12,530 bases of DNA from Rhizosphaericola sp047606825. GTDB taxonomy: Bacteria; Bacteroidota; Bacteroidia; Chitinophagales; Chitinophagaceae. Made by a program: the position numbers and the translations under genes. The stretch is taken from assembly GCA_047606825.1 (NCBI GenBank), contig JASGDY010000070.1:1-12530 (forward strand). Direction: 5' to 3'. Below the pieces are notes generated by a model. It was not told the DNA's origin, did not search any database, and worked only from the letters and a program-made list of their open reading frames with translations. Shown here piece by piece: positions 1-6,369 of this stretch. Position 1 is the stretch's first letter, and every line of letters begins with the position of its first letter.

Positions 1-697
1 ATGTAACCGATGCCCAGTGGGGCAATATTAAGAAATATCTGGACAAAACAGGACGTAGAAGGCAGACAAGCCTGCGCAGCGTATGGAACGCGCTGATGTA
101 TCTGTTGAAAACAGGGTGCCAGTGGCGCATGCTGCCCGACAATTTCCCGAAATGGCAGACAGGGTACTACTATTTCCGGAAATGGGTGGAGGACGAGGTG
201 TTGGACAGGGTATTGGACATGGCCCGGGCCAAGGTTCGTGTCGGCCAGGGCCAGCAGGCGCAGCCGACGCTTGGCGTCATGGACAGCCAGAGCGTCCGCT
301 GGGGCAACAACCGCTCGCTGAAGGGCTATGACGGCAACAAGAGGGTAAAGGGGGTCAAACGGCACGTGGTGGTGGACAAGAACGGCTTTCTGGTAGCGGT
401 CATGGTGACGGCGGCCTGCATAAACGACGGCAAGGCTGCCCTGCTGTTGATGCGGGTGCAGAAAGACTGTTATGCTAGCATCAGGACGGTACTTGCGGAC
501 GGCGGCTACCGTGGGGACATAATAGCCGCAGTAAAAAGCAGGTTCAGCTATCTCCTACAAGTTGTGATGCGCCCTCGAAAGGACAGTGGCGACGGCTTTA
601 GGCCCATGCACAGACGGTGGATGGTGGAAAGGACGTTCTCATGGTTTGACAATGACCGCAGGCTTCCCTCCCAAAAATCTACCACCACAACATAAAC
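1..697 (+). mobile_element. Remnant of an IS5-family insertion sequence, right end missing
   Basis: The transposase frame fills the stretch from the window edge to 695. IS5 elements end in short terminal inverted repeats a few tens of bases after the transposase stop. Here the frame loses homology around position 665 and a terminator hairpin begins at 698, leaving no room for a normal right end. The left end is outside the window, so no inverted repeat or target duplication can be checked. I infer that a deletion or recombination removed the right end. Confidence 0.55.
3..695 (+). CDS. IS5-family transposase, partial (N-terminus outside window, C-terminus truncated)
   Basis: The open frame continues to the left edge, reading VTDAQWGNIKKYL before the first internal Met at 96, so the true start lies outside the window. 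The visible part has the IS5-type N-terminal DUF4096-like segment (TGCQWRMLP) and the DDE catalytic core. Counting from position 3, the acidic triad is D94 (MDSQSV), D166 (ADGGYRG) and E209 (VERTFSW), all present. IS5 transposases normally continue after the WFDNDRRL signature with a CRNYE-like stretch and about 25 more residues forming the last helix. Here RRL is followed by the unrelated tail PSQKSTTTT and a stop. Neither other forward frame restores a convincing C-terminus. The protein is therefore probably inactive. Its GC-rich composition contrasts with the AT-rich intergenic DNA further right. Family identity is confident; loss of function is inferred. Confidence 0.85.
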   Translation, partial: VTDAQWGNIKKYLDKTGRRRQTSLRSVWNALMYLLKTGCQWRMLPDNFPKWQTGYYYFRKWVEDEVLDRVLDMARAKVRVGQGQQAQPTLGVMDSQSVRWGNNRSLKGYDGNKRVKGVKRHVVVDKNGFLVAVMVTAACINDGKAALLLMRVQKDCYASIRTVLADGGYRGDIIAAVKSRFSYLLQVVMRPRKDSGDGFRPMHRRWMVERTFSWFDNDRRLPSQKSTTTT

Positions 698-723
698 AAG
701 ACGCTCCAGGAATGGAGCGTCTT
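698..723. terminator. Hairpin terminator between the transposase remnant and the mntR-like gene
   Basis: A perfect 10-bp stem pairs 698-707 (AAGACGCTCC) with 714-723 (GGAGCGTCTT) around a 6-nt loop. On the + strand it is followed by TTATCTT. On the - strand a shorter T-containing run follows. It lies 29 bp past the stop of the minus-strand regulator gene and 2 bp past the transposase stop, so it can serve as a shared terminator for convergent transcription. It may originally have ended the regulator transcript. Confidence 0.7.
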
Positions 724-752
724 TTATCTTGAACCCGTGCTAATAAATGCAT

Positions 753-1427
753 TTAATCCATATATGTCACGAACAGGCTTTTGCCGGCGTCATGGCTAAA
801 CATGGTATTGGTTTTTCCGTTCAGCGTGACGACCAATGACTTGTCAAATTCCAGTATCTCCTTCACCTCTATTTCATCATGGATATTCAGATGTATCTTG
901 TCGAGGTATTGCAAGAACAGCTTGGACGCGTTTGAAACAGCGTCCAGACGGTATTTTCCGAGCTTTTTGACGTTCGCCAATGCCACATAGTTCGTTTCCG
1001 GGATGCGCCCCTGTGCATCCGGTATGGGGTCGCCGTGCGGGTCAAATTTAGGAAAACCGAGATGTTCGTCCAGCTTGTCGACCAACTTGTCAGAATCGAT
1101 ATGCTCCAACTGTTCTGCGATGTCATGTACCTCGTCCCAGTTGAAATGCAATTTCTCCTCCAGAAAAGTTTCCCAAAGACGGTGCTTGCGGATGATACGC
1201 AGTGCGTGCAGATTCCCTTGCTTAGACAGCGATGCGCCTGCAATCCTGTTGTAGTCTATCAGTTTTTTTTCCTGTAACTTCTTCAACATTTCCGTAACTG
1301 TAGCCGGATTGATGTCGAGCTTTTCCGCAATGGACAGGTTGGGAATCTTACCGGAAGTTTCCCGTTCGAGCACATAGATTACTTTCAGATAGTTCTCCTC
1401 CGTATGACTAAGACTAAGGCTGTTCAT
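753..1427 (-). CDS. mntR: DtxR/MntR-family metal-dependent transcriptional repressor
   Basis: Predicted iron- or manganese-responsive DNA-binding repressor of 224 residues. Residues about 7-60 form the winged helix-turn-helix (IAEKLDINPATVTEMLKKLQ). Residues about 70-140 form the metal-binding and dimerisation domain, with RKHRLWE (H82, E86), VHDIAEQLEH (H101, E105, E108, H109) and the conserved PHGDPIP. Residues 150-224 are the SH3/FeoA-like C-terminal domain, which Bacillus MntR lacks and DtxR has. Glu105 stands where DtxR has its metal-ligand Cys102, as in manganese sensors. Asn12 stands where MntR has Asp8 and DtxR has Met10. I chose the ATG at 1427 because family homology begins there. 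An in-frame ATG at 1451 would lie inside the promoter spacer. No metal transporter gene is adjacent. Family membership is confident; metal specificity is inferred. Confidence 0.88.
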   Translation of the reverse strand: MNSLSLSHTEENYLKVIYVLERETSGKIPNLSIAEKLDINPATVTEMLKKLQEKKLIDYNRIAGASLSKQGNLHALRIIRKHRLWETFLEEKLHFNWDEVHDIAEQLEHIDSDKLVDKLDEHLGFPKFDPHGDPIPDAQGRIPETNYVALANVKKLGKYRLDAVSNASKLFLQYLDKIHLNIHDEIEVKEILEFDKSLVVTLNGKTNTMFSHDAGKSLFVTYMD

Positions 1428-1431
1428 CTTA

Positions 1432-1462
1432 CAAAGGTGAAATAAAATCATAAAAAAACAAA
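1432..1462 (-). promoter_or_regulatory. Promoter of the mntR-like gene, Bacteroidota -33/-7 type
   Basis: On the minus strand, TTTG (1462-1459) is followed after exactly 19 bp by CACCTTTG (1439-1432). This matches the Bacteroidota consensus TTTG-N19-TAnnTTTG at all but one defined base. The start codon at 1427 begins only 4 nt after the -7 element. Transcription would then start at or next to the ATG, giving a leaderless mRNA, and no Shine-Dalgarno sequence is present. Confidence 0.6.
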
Positions 1463-2100
1463 GGCTTATACAATTTTTTTATTAACAATACCAAATTTTA
1501 TTTTGCCGATATATCAGTTTGAAAAGCAGTATTGCTACATTTCAATGTTTCGATTAACGAAATAACCATGACCAGAACAGCTCATTATATAGAAAATATT
1601 TATTAACTTATTTATTATGTTACCCAAATTTAATTGGGGAAAGCAATAAATCCTTTTGAAAACAATATCCATAATATAGATTTAACACAGTCAGACATCA
1701 GATAGTCAAGCATAAATAAAACGTATTGTCTGGAAAGGCAAAATATTTACTTCAGCAATCGCTAAAACTATTTTCTACAGAAAAATGGTCAAAAAATAAA
1801 ATAAGCCCAGTTTATTGTTTTTATATTTTGGCAAACCTAACTAGAAAATGCTGAAACAAATAAAGACAAACATGAACCTATATATTCCTGCTTGGCCAGA
1901 TTATTTTTTTTCACAACCCTAATTTCTTTATCAATTTATGTACAAATAAGAACCACCAGATATCTGTTTTTTCAGACAACTACCCAATATAACCCAAATA
2001 AAAAATTGCGTCCATCAAATTCATAGATACTTCTACACCTTATTTTGGTGATCCGTAAAAAAACGCTAGACAAAACAATATGGAGAACTTTATACTTCTC
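1463..2100. other. AT-rich intergenic stretch without a supported gene
   Basis: About 640 bp of visibly AT-rich DNA between the divergent mntR and sucD promoters. Six-frame reading gives only short frames without recognisable family features. I can see only small structures: an imperfect hairpin at 1519-1545 (TTGAAA-AGCA / TGCT-aca-TTTCAA) and a 10-bp palindrome CAGATATCTG at 1957-1966 followed by a T run. Neither is enough to call an RNA gene. The stretch could be a decayed region, a long regulatory region or the site of an unrecognised small RNA. Confidence 0.5.
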
Positions 2101-2124
2101 TTTCGTTTTAGAACAAATTAATTC

Positions 2125-2132
2125 TATATTTG
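2125..2132 (+). promoter_or_regulatory. Likely -7 element of the sucD promoter
   Basis: TATATTTG matches the Bacteroidota -7 consensus TAnnTTTG perfectly. The -33 position is only approximate (TTTC at 2101-2104, 20 bp upstream). The sucD ATG at 2148 lies 15 nt after the element, so the 5' leader would be roughly 8-11 nt, too short for a Shine-Dalgarno site. Confidence 0.6.
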
Positions 2133-2147
2133 CCCAAATTTGAATAC

Positions 2148-3035
2148 ATGTCAATACTGGTAAATAAAGACTCAAAGATTATCGTACAAGGATTTACAGG
2201 TACGGAAGGCTCTTTCCATGCCAAACAGATGATTGAATACGGCACACAGGTGGTCGGTGGCGTAACGCCGGGTAAAGGTGGGCAAACGCACCTGGACAGG
2301 CCTGTGTTCAACACCGTAGAAGACGCGGTGCTGACTACTGGTGCCAATGTAAGCATCATATTCGTTCCGCCGGCATTTGCTGCGGACTCTATCCTGGAAG
2401 CCGCTAACGCCAACATCCCTTTGATTATCTGTATCACGGAAGGTATCCCCGTGCAGGACATGATACGTGTACAGCACTACATCAAGGAATCCAACTCGAC
2501 GCTGATCGGGCCCAATTGCCCGGGCGTCATCACGTCCGAAGAATGCAAGGTTGGCATCATGCCCGGCTATGTGTTCAAAAAAGGCAGCATCGGCATTGTT
2601 TCCAAATCAGGCACACTGACTTACGAAGCAGCCGACCAACTGGTAAAAGCTGGACTAGGCATCAGTACAGCAGTAGGAATCGGTGGTGATCCGTTGATCG
2701 GAACGACGACCAAAGATGCGGTTGAAATGCTCATCAACGACCCCGAAACAGAAGGCATCGTACTCATCGGTGAAATCGGAGGCAGTATGGAAGCCGACGC
2801 TGCCCGTTGGTTGAAAGAAAACAACAAAGCCGGAAAACCCGTCGTCGGTTTCATCGCCGGACAGACCGCTCCCGCAGGTCGTAGGATGGGCCACGCTGGT
2901 GCTATCGTCGGTGGTGCCGAAGATACCGCCGCCGCCAAAATGGCCATCATGCGCGAATGTGGACTCCATGTCGTGGACAGCCCCGCCAATATCGGCAAGA
3001 CAATGGCCGAAGCGATGCAAGCAATTATCGCATAA
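2148..3035 (+). CDS. sucD: Succinyl-CoA synthetase (ADP-forming) subunit alpha
   Basis: Alpha subunit of the TCA-cycle enzyme that interconverts succinyl-CoA and succinate with substrate-level phosphorylation; it acts as a complex with SucC in the cytoplasm. The protein has 295 residues, close to the usual 288-295. Residues about 1-125 form the CoA-binding Rossmann domain (GFTGTEGSFH at 15-24, VTPGKGG at 39-45). The ligase domain follows GPNCPG (121-126) and carries the phosphorylated active-site histidine H249 in GHAGAIVGG. I chose the ATG at 2148 (MSILVNKDSK, the family N-terminus) over an upstream in-frame TTG at 2130, which lies within the -7 promoter element. sucC is not adjacent. The gene appears monocistronic and ends at a strong hairpin. 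Confidence 0.97.
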   Translation: MSILVNKDSKIIVQGFTGTEGSFHAKQMIEYGTQVVGGVTPGKGGQTHLDRPVFNTVEDAVLTTGANVSIIFVPPAFAADSILEAANANIPLIICITEGIPVQDMIRVQHYIKESNSTLIGPNCPGVITSEECKVGIMPGYVFKKGSIGIVSKSGTLTYEAADQLVKAGLGISTAVGIGGDPLIGTTTKDAVEMLINDPETEGIVLIGEIGGSMEADAARWLKENNKAGKPVVGFIAGQTAPAGRRMGHAGAIVGGAEDTAAAKMAIMRECGLHVVDSPANIGKTMAEAMQAIIA

Positions 3036-3043
3036 TTATATCT

Positions 3044-3101
3044 TCTTATCAACAACAAAGACGGCAACTTAAAAAAGTTGCCGTCTTTGTTGTTGATAAG
3101 A
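3044..3101. terminator. Perfect 27-bp hairpin, bidirectional terminator
   Basis: Positions 3044-3070 and 3075-3101 are exact reverse complements over 27 bp, separated by an AAAA loop. The core is AAAGACGGCAACTT / AAGTTGCCGTCTTT, with T-rich sequence following it on both strands. It begins 8 bp after the sucD stop and ends 27 bp before the stop of the convergent membrane-protein gene, so it can terminate both. Confidence 0.88.
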
Positions 3102-3128
3102 GAGGCCGACTCCACACAAGCATTAAAC

Positions 3129-5180
3129 CTAAAACGCCAGGCGGTCCTCGTCCTTCGTCTTATCCTTTCCCGGCAGGAAAAAACGCAACGGCTGTTTGCG
3201 GAAATACAGCCATAATATTTTGATAAATTCCGGATAGTCGCGCATCTTGATACCGCGCGAACGTACCGCCACGTAAAACGCCAAAAAGAAACTGACGGCA
3301 AAATTGAAAAAACCAATGCCAAATATCCCAAGTGCTATCTGCGACAAGTAAGAAAACGTCAGGCGACTCCAGCCATAACCATAGATGCCGTAAGCCACGT
3401 TGGCCGAAGCAATCGTGACGTGCCGCACGTCAAACTTTATCCCGAATATCTGCGTCACGACGCTGCTCATCCCCATCAAAAAACCGAAAGCGATGTTACC
3501 AGCCAGAGCACCCGAATGGTGCTCGATGTAACTGCCGATTCTTTGGAGTCTTTGCTTGGACATGGTCACACTCAGTATGGGATGGTCCACGATACGGTCA
3601 GCCACATGTTCATATTTCATCTTGTTGCCCACATAGCCCGCCAACAGTCCCGTCAGAAACAAAAACACACCTGCGTTGGCCGCATAGAACAGCGACAGGC
3701 TGTGCCAGGGATGCTGGTCTTCCAGCATTTCAAATGCATGGAGACCTTCCACCAGCTTGTGTCCCGTGACCACGTCGTACAACCATGCCACGATATACGA
3801 AAGCGGCAATACGACCACAAGGTTTCCGATAAAAGAAGCATTCTGGCTGCGCATGACGCGCGAGACAGTCACTGCCAGTTGGTAAAGGTTGGGCTGGCTG
3901 TTCTTTTTACTGTCCAACGAACTGGCGACCGCGCTTGCAGTAAAGGCGGGCTGCTTGGTGGCAAGCGTCGAACCCGTTTCTTCTATCGTTACGAAACCAA
4001 TGCTGTAATTGATACTGTAAGCCACGCCCAACCAGAAAGGAGGTATCTTCAAGAAATGCAACAGTGCCTTGAAAAATCCCATTATAGTAATAATCAAACC
4101 GCCCCAGGCCGCAGAGATTACCATCTTCAACCACCCTTTACGTGTGGACGTGATGTATTTGCTTCCTTTGTGACCTTTATGTTCCGCAATCTGATAAGCC
4201 ACGTAGCCCAAGTTTTGGGAAAAAAGCTCGCGTACACTGGATTTGCGCATTTCGTTACGCACCAGCAACAGAAACAGGTCCACAAACCTTCCGGTGTCAA
4301 GGTGGTGTTTGTGGCTGATGGCATCGACCAATATGCGCAGGCGTTCAAGGCAGGACTCAATAATCAAAGTCGTGTATGTCAAGGCGACACTCGCCCCTCG
4401 GTAGCCCTGGTTGTCCTGGGCAATCTTGATGGAGGTCGCACAGGCTTGTAACAGGGTTTCCAGTTCCGAAAGTTTGCCATGAAGCTCGTCCGGACCATAG
4501 CCACTTTCTTTGTCCAGAAGATTTTCGATTTCCACCGCCACCACATTTTGCGCAACGAAAAGGTTATGTTCTTTGTCCTCGTTGGGAAGGTAATTGGTAA
4601 AGTTGGGATTCAAGCCGAGGTCTGCGACACGGTACGACAATATCATCAACGACTTGAGGATATGCCGCACCATCTTGGGGTTGTTAATCGTGTCTATGTA
4701 GCCCGAAGTCTCAAAAAACCGGATCCAACTGTTGCGGGATATGCGCTCTATCCATATATAGTCGCCCTTCCTGTAAAAGATATGGTTGAGCACGTACAGA
4801 AAATCGTCCTTGTCCTTGTATGGAGGCAATATCTTGTATATCAGACGGCGGGACAGCTCCTGCATAAACCCCTGACTCTGCATCAGCCCACTCTGCGTCA
4901 GTGCCGGGACAAGGTCGGTGTTGACCAACTGGGAAAACAATGCAGATTTGAGATTCCACAATAATGCCGGGTGCTCGACCAATAGGCGCGTTGCCTCGTC
5001 CAGTCTTCTATCAGAGTAAAAGTAAATAGACATCCTGTCCGGACGTATCCGCCCGAAAAAATCCCGCAAAAAAAACAAACCGTTCTCCCGATCCAATATA
5101 CTCAAATGGTAATCTTGGTGCAAGGTCAGGTCTATCTGGTCTTTTTTCTCCCTGTCCTTCTTTTTGGGTGTATAAGCCAT
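3129..5180 (-). CDS. Polytopic membrane protein of the 'site-specific recombinase' family (COG4389/PF10136)
   Basis: 683-residue protein with a soluble N-terminal half (about 1-345, helical and charged) and a membrane C-terminal half. Hydrophobic segments lie near 352-380, 381-398, 450-472, 496-518, 556-580 and 612-640. Family hallmarks are ETGSTLATKQPAFTASAVASS (about 401-421), AGVFLFLTGLLAGYVGNKM (503-521), ALAGNIAFGFLMG (558-570) and FDVRHVTIASANVAYG (583-598). Database entries call this family a site-specific recombinase. I see no tyrosine-recombinase R-H-R-Y set, no serine-recombinase fold and no DDE motif, so the name should not be taken as function. The role is unknown; it is an inner-membrane protein. 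I used the ATG at 5180 (MAYTPKKKD) rather than a TTG at 5198. A -7-like TATTATTG (5195-5188) ends 7 nt before the ATG, without a clear -33 element. Family confidence is high; function is unassigned. Confidence 0.85.
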   Translation of the reverse strand: MAYTPKKKDREKKDQIDLTLHQDYHLSILDRENGLFFLRDFFGRIRPDRMSIYFYSDRRLDEATRLLVEHPALLWNLKSALFSQLVNTDLVPALTQSGLMQSQGFMQELSRRLIYKILPPYKDKDDFLYVLNHIFYRKGDYIWIERISRNSWIRFFETSGYIDTINNPKMVRHILKSLMILSYRVADLGLNPNFTNYLPNEDKEHNLFVAQNVVAVEIENLLDKESGYGPDELHGKLSELETLLQACATSIKIAQDNQGYRGASVALTYTTLIIESCLERLRILVDAISHKHHLDTGRFVDLFLLLVRNEMRKSSVRELFSQNLGYVAYQIAEHKGHKGSKYITSTRKGWLKMVISAAWGGLIITIMGFFKALLHFLKIPPFWLGVAYSINYSIGFVTIEETGSTLATKQPAFTASAVASSLDSKKNSQPNLYQLAVTVSRVMRSQNASFIGNLVVVLPLSYIVAWLYDVVTGHKLVEGLHAFEMLEDQHPWHSLSLFYAANAGVFLFLTGLLAGYVGNKMKYEHVADRIVDHPILSVTMSKQRLQRIGSYIEHHSGALAGNIAFGFLMGMSSVVTQIFGIKFDVRHVTIASANVAYGIYGYGWSRLTFSYLSQIALGIFGIGFFNFAVSFFLAFYVAVRSRGIKMRDYPEFIKILWLYFRKQPLRFFLPGKDKTKDEDRLAF

Positions 5181-5218
5181 GACGCTACAATAATACAAAA
5201 AAACGGCGGAATGGTTGG

Positions 5219-5338
5219 CCGCGGGAGGTGCATTTCAAATTTTCGCTGGCGGGTGGAGACACCACGCCAGTAGAACCACTTGTCCGCCGACCATCGTATT
5301 AATACAACAAGCGAAAATTTGAAATGCGCCCGCCGCGG
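5219..5338. repeat. Structured intergenic element with 29-bp terminal inverted repeats
   Basis: Arms 5219-5247 and 5310-5338 are inverted copies, 26 of 29 positions matching; the inner 18 bp are perfect (AGCGAAAATTTGAAATGC at 5310-5327). Between them lies a second hairpin at 5246-5270: CTGGCG and GGTG pair with CACC and CGCCAG around a GAGA loop. The GGCGG and GTGG bases (5248-5256) could alternatively pair with CCAC (5276-5279) and CCGCC (5284-5288). A 10-bp palindrome GTATTAATAC lies at 5296-5305. The element occupies most of the 196-bp spacer between the reductase gene and the membrane-protein gene. The architecture resembles a small REP/MITE-type element. I cannot test whether other copies exist. 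Confidence 0.6.
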
Positions 5339-5376
5339 GTCAGCGTAAACGCATCTATATTATTGTTCGTATAAAG

Positions 5377-6363
5377 TTACACACCATCATGCCTTACGAC
5401 ACAACGCCCACGGCTATTGCCTTTCAGCATTTCGTTGATTTTTTCGGGTAGTCCTTCCAAGCTGGTTACCTGCGCCAAAGCGGATAGGTTGTCGGGCTTC
5501 CATTCGCTGGCGAGTTTTCCCCATATATAGCACCGATGTTGTTGGTCAATCTGCACTGAATCTACACCCAGCAAGGAAACGCCGCGCAATATAAAAGGGA
5601 AAATGGATGTCTGCAATGCGGCGGAAGCCACCATGCCGCAACAAGTGGTGACACCGTTGTAGTCTATCGATTTGACGATGCCGGACAAGACATCGCCGCC
5701 GACAGTGTCAATACCTGCATCAAAAATCCCTTTGGACAGAGGTTTCGCATTGTGCTGCGCCACAAATTCGGTTCGAGAAACAACATGGTCAACCTGCAAT
5801 ACGTCTTTGAAAAAACGTTCGTCCTGTTTACCGGAAACAGCCGTTGTTTCAAAACCTAACCGGTGCGCCATCGCTGCTGCGAGACTGCCCACGCCGCCTG
5901 TTGCGCCACTGATGACCAACCTGCCTCCTTTTATGTGTTCCAATACTTTTGCGATGGAAAGTCCGGCGGTCAGACCTGCGGTTCCGTACATCATGGACTC
6001 TTCAAGGCTCATACTGTCCGGCAAAGGCACAATCCATTCAGTCGGGACACTGATATATTGTCCGAATCCGCCCCACGTATTCATGCCAAGGTCATAGCCT
6101 GTGACGATTATTTTTTGTCCGACGGTATATTTTTCCGTTTTGGACGATACGACTTCCCCGGCGGCGTCGATGCCCGGAACGTGCGGATATTGTCTTGTGA
6201 CACCTTTGTTGCCAATCGACGAAAGCGCGTCTTTATAGTTAAGGCTGGAATAATGTACCTTGACCAGCACATCGTTGTCCGGCAAGTCCGTTAAAGACAA
6301 ATTCCCAATATGACCTTCATATCGGGAATCGTTTTCTTTTACAATATAAGCTTTGAACTGCAT
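5377..6363 (-). CDS. YhdH/AcuI-family NADPH-dependent quinone oxidoreductase (acrylyl-CoA reductase type)
   Basis: Zinc-free medium-chain dehydrogenase/reductase of 328 residues, the usual length for the YhdH/YhfP/AcuI group. The N-terminal GroES-like domain shows SSLNYKDAL (39-47) and PHVPGIDAAGEV (60-71). The Rossmann domain carries the nucleotide-binding GATGGVGS (153-160), and AVSGK (175-179) fits NADPH preference. Characterised AcuI members reduce acryloyl-CoA to propionyl-CoA; the substrate here cannot be read from sequence. The ATG at 6363 lies 6 nt after the glgC stop (TAA-AGAAAA-ATG), which implies co-transcription with glgC and possibly glgA. No functional link to glycogen metabolism is known to me. 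Family confidence is high; substrate is uncertain. Confidence 0.9.
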   Translation of the reverse strand: MQFKAYIVKENDSRYEGHIGNLSLTDLPDNDVLVKVHYSSLNYKDALSSIGNKGVTRQYPHVPGIDAAGEVVSSKTEKYTVGQKIIVTGYDLGMNTWGGFGQYISVPTEWIVPLPDSMSLEESMMYGTAGLTAGLSIAKVLEHIKGGRLVISGATGGVGSLAAAMAHRLGFETTAVSGKQDERFFKDVLQVDHVVSRTEFVAQHNAKPLSKGIFDAGIDTVGGDVLSGIVKSIDYNGVTTCCGMVASAALQTSIFPFILRGVSLLGVDSVQIDQQHRCYIWGKLASEWKPDNLSALAQVTSLEGLPEKINEMLKGNSRGRCVVRHDGV

Positions 6364-6369
6364 TTTTCT

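Noticed and set aside
2130..2147. TTG-initiated extension of sucD
   Set aside because: The TTG is the last part of the -7 element TATATTTG, and the canonical SucD N-terminus starts at the ATG at 2148.
1972..2175. 67-codon minus-strand frame in the AT-rich gap
   Set aside because: It overlaps the sucD promoter and start, has no ribosome binding site and has AT-driven composition without family features.
2621..3331. 236-codon minus-strand frame across the end of sucD
   Set aside because: It runs antisense through sucD and through the 27-bp terminator hairpin, with no recognisable motif.
3420..4451. 343-codon open frame on the + strand
   Set aside because: It lies antisense inside the COG4389 membrane-protein gene, shows no family features and is His/Gln-rich, as expected of a shadow frame.
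5219..5338. tRNA- or cloverleaf-like RNA
   Set aside because: The nested stems suggest a cloverleaf, but stem lengths, conserved tRNA bases and an anticodon arm do not fit.
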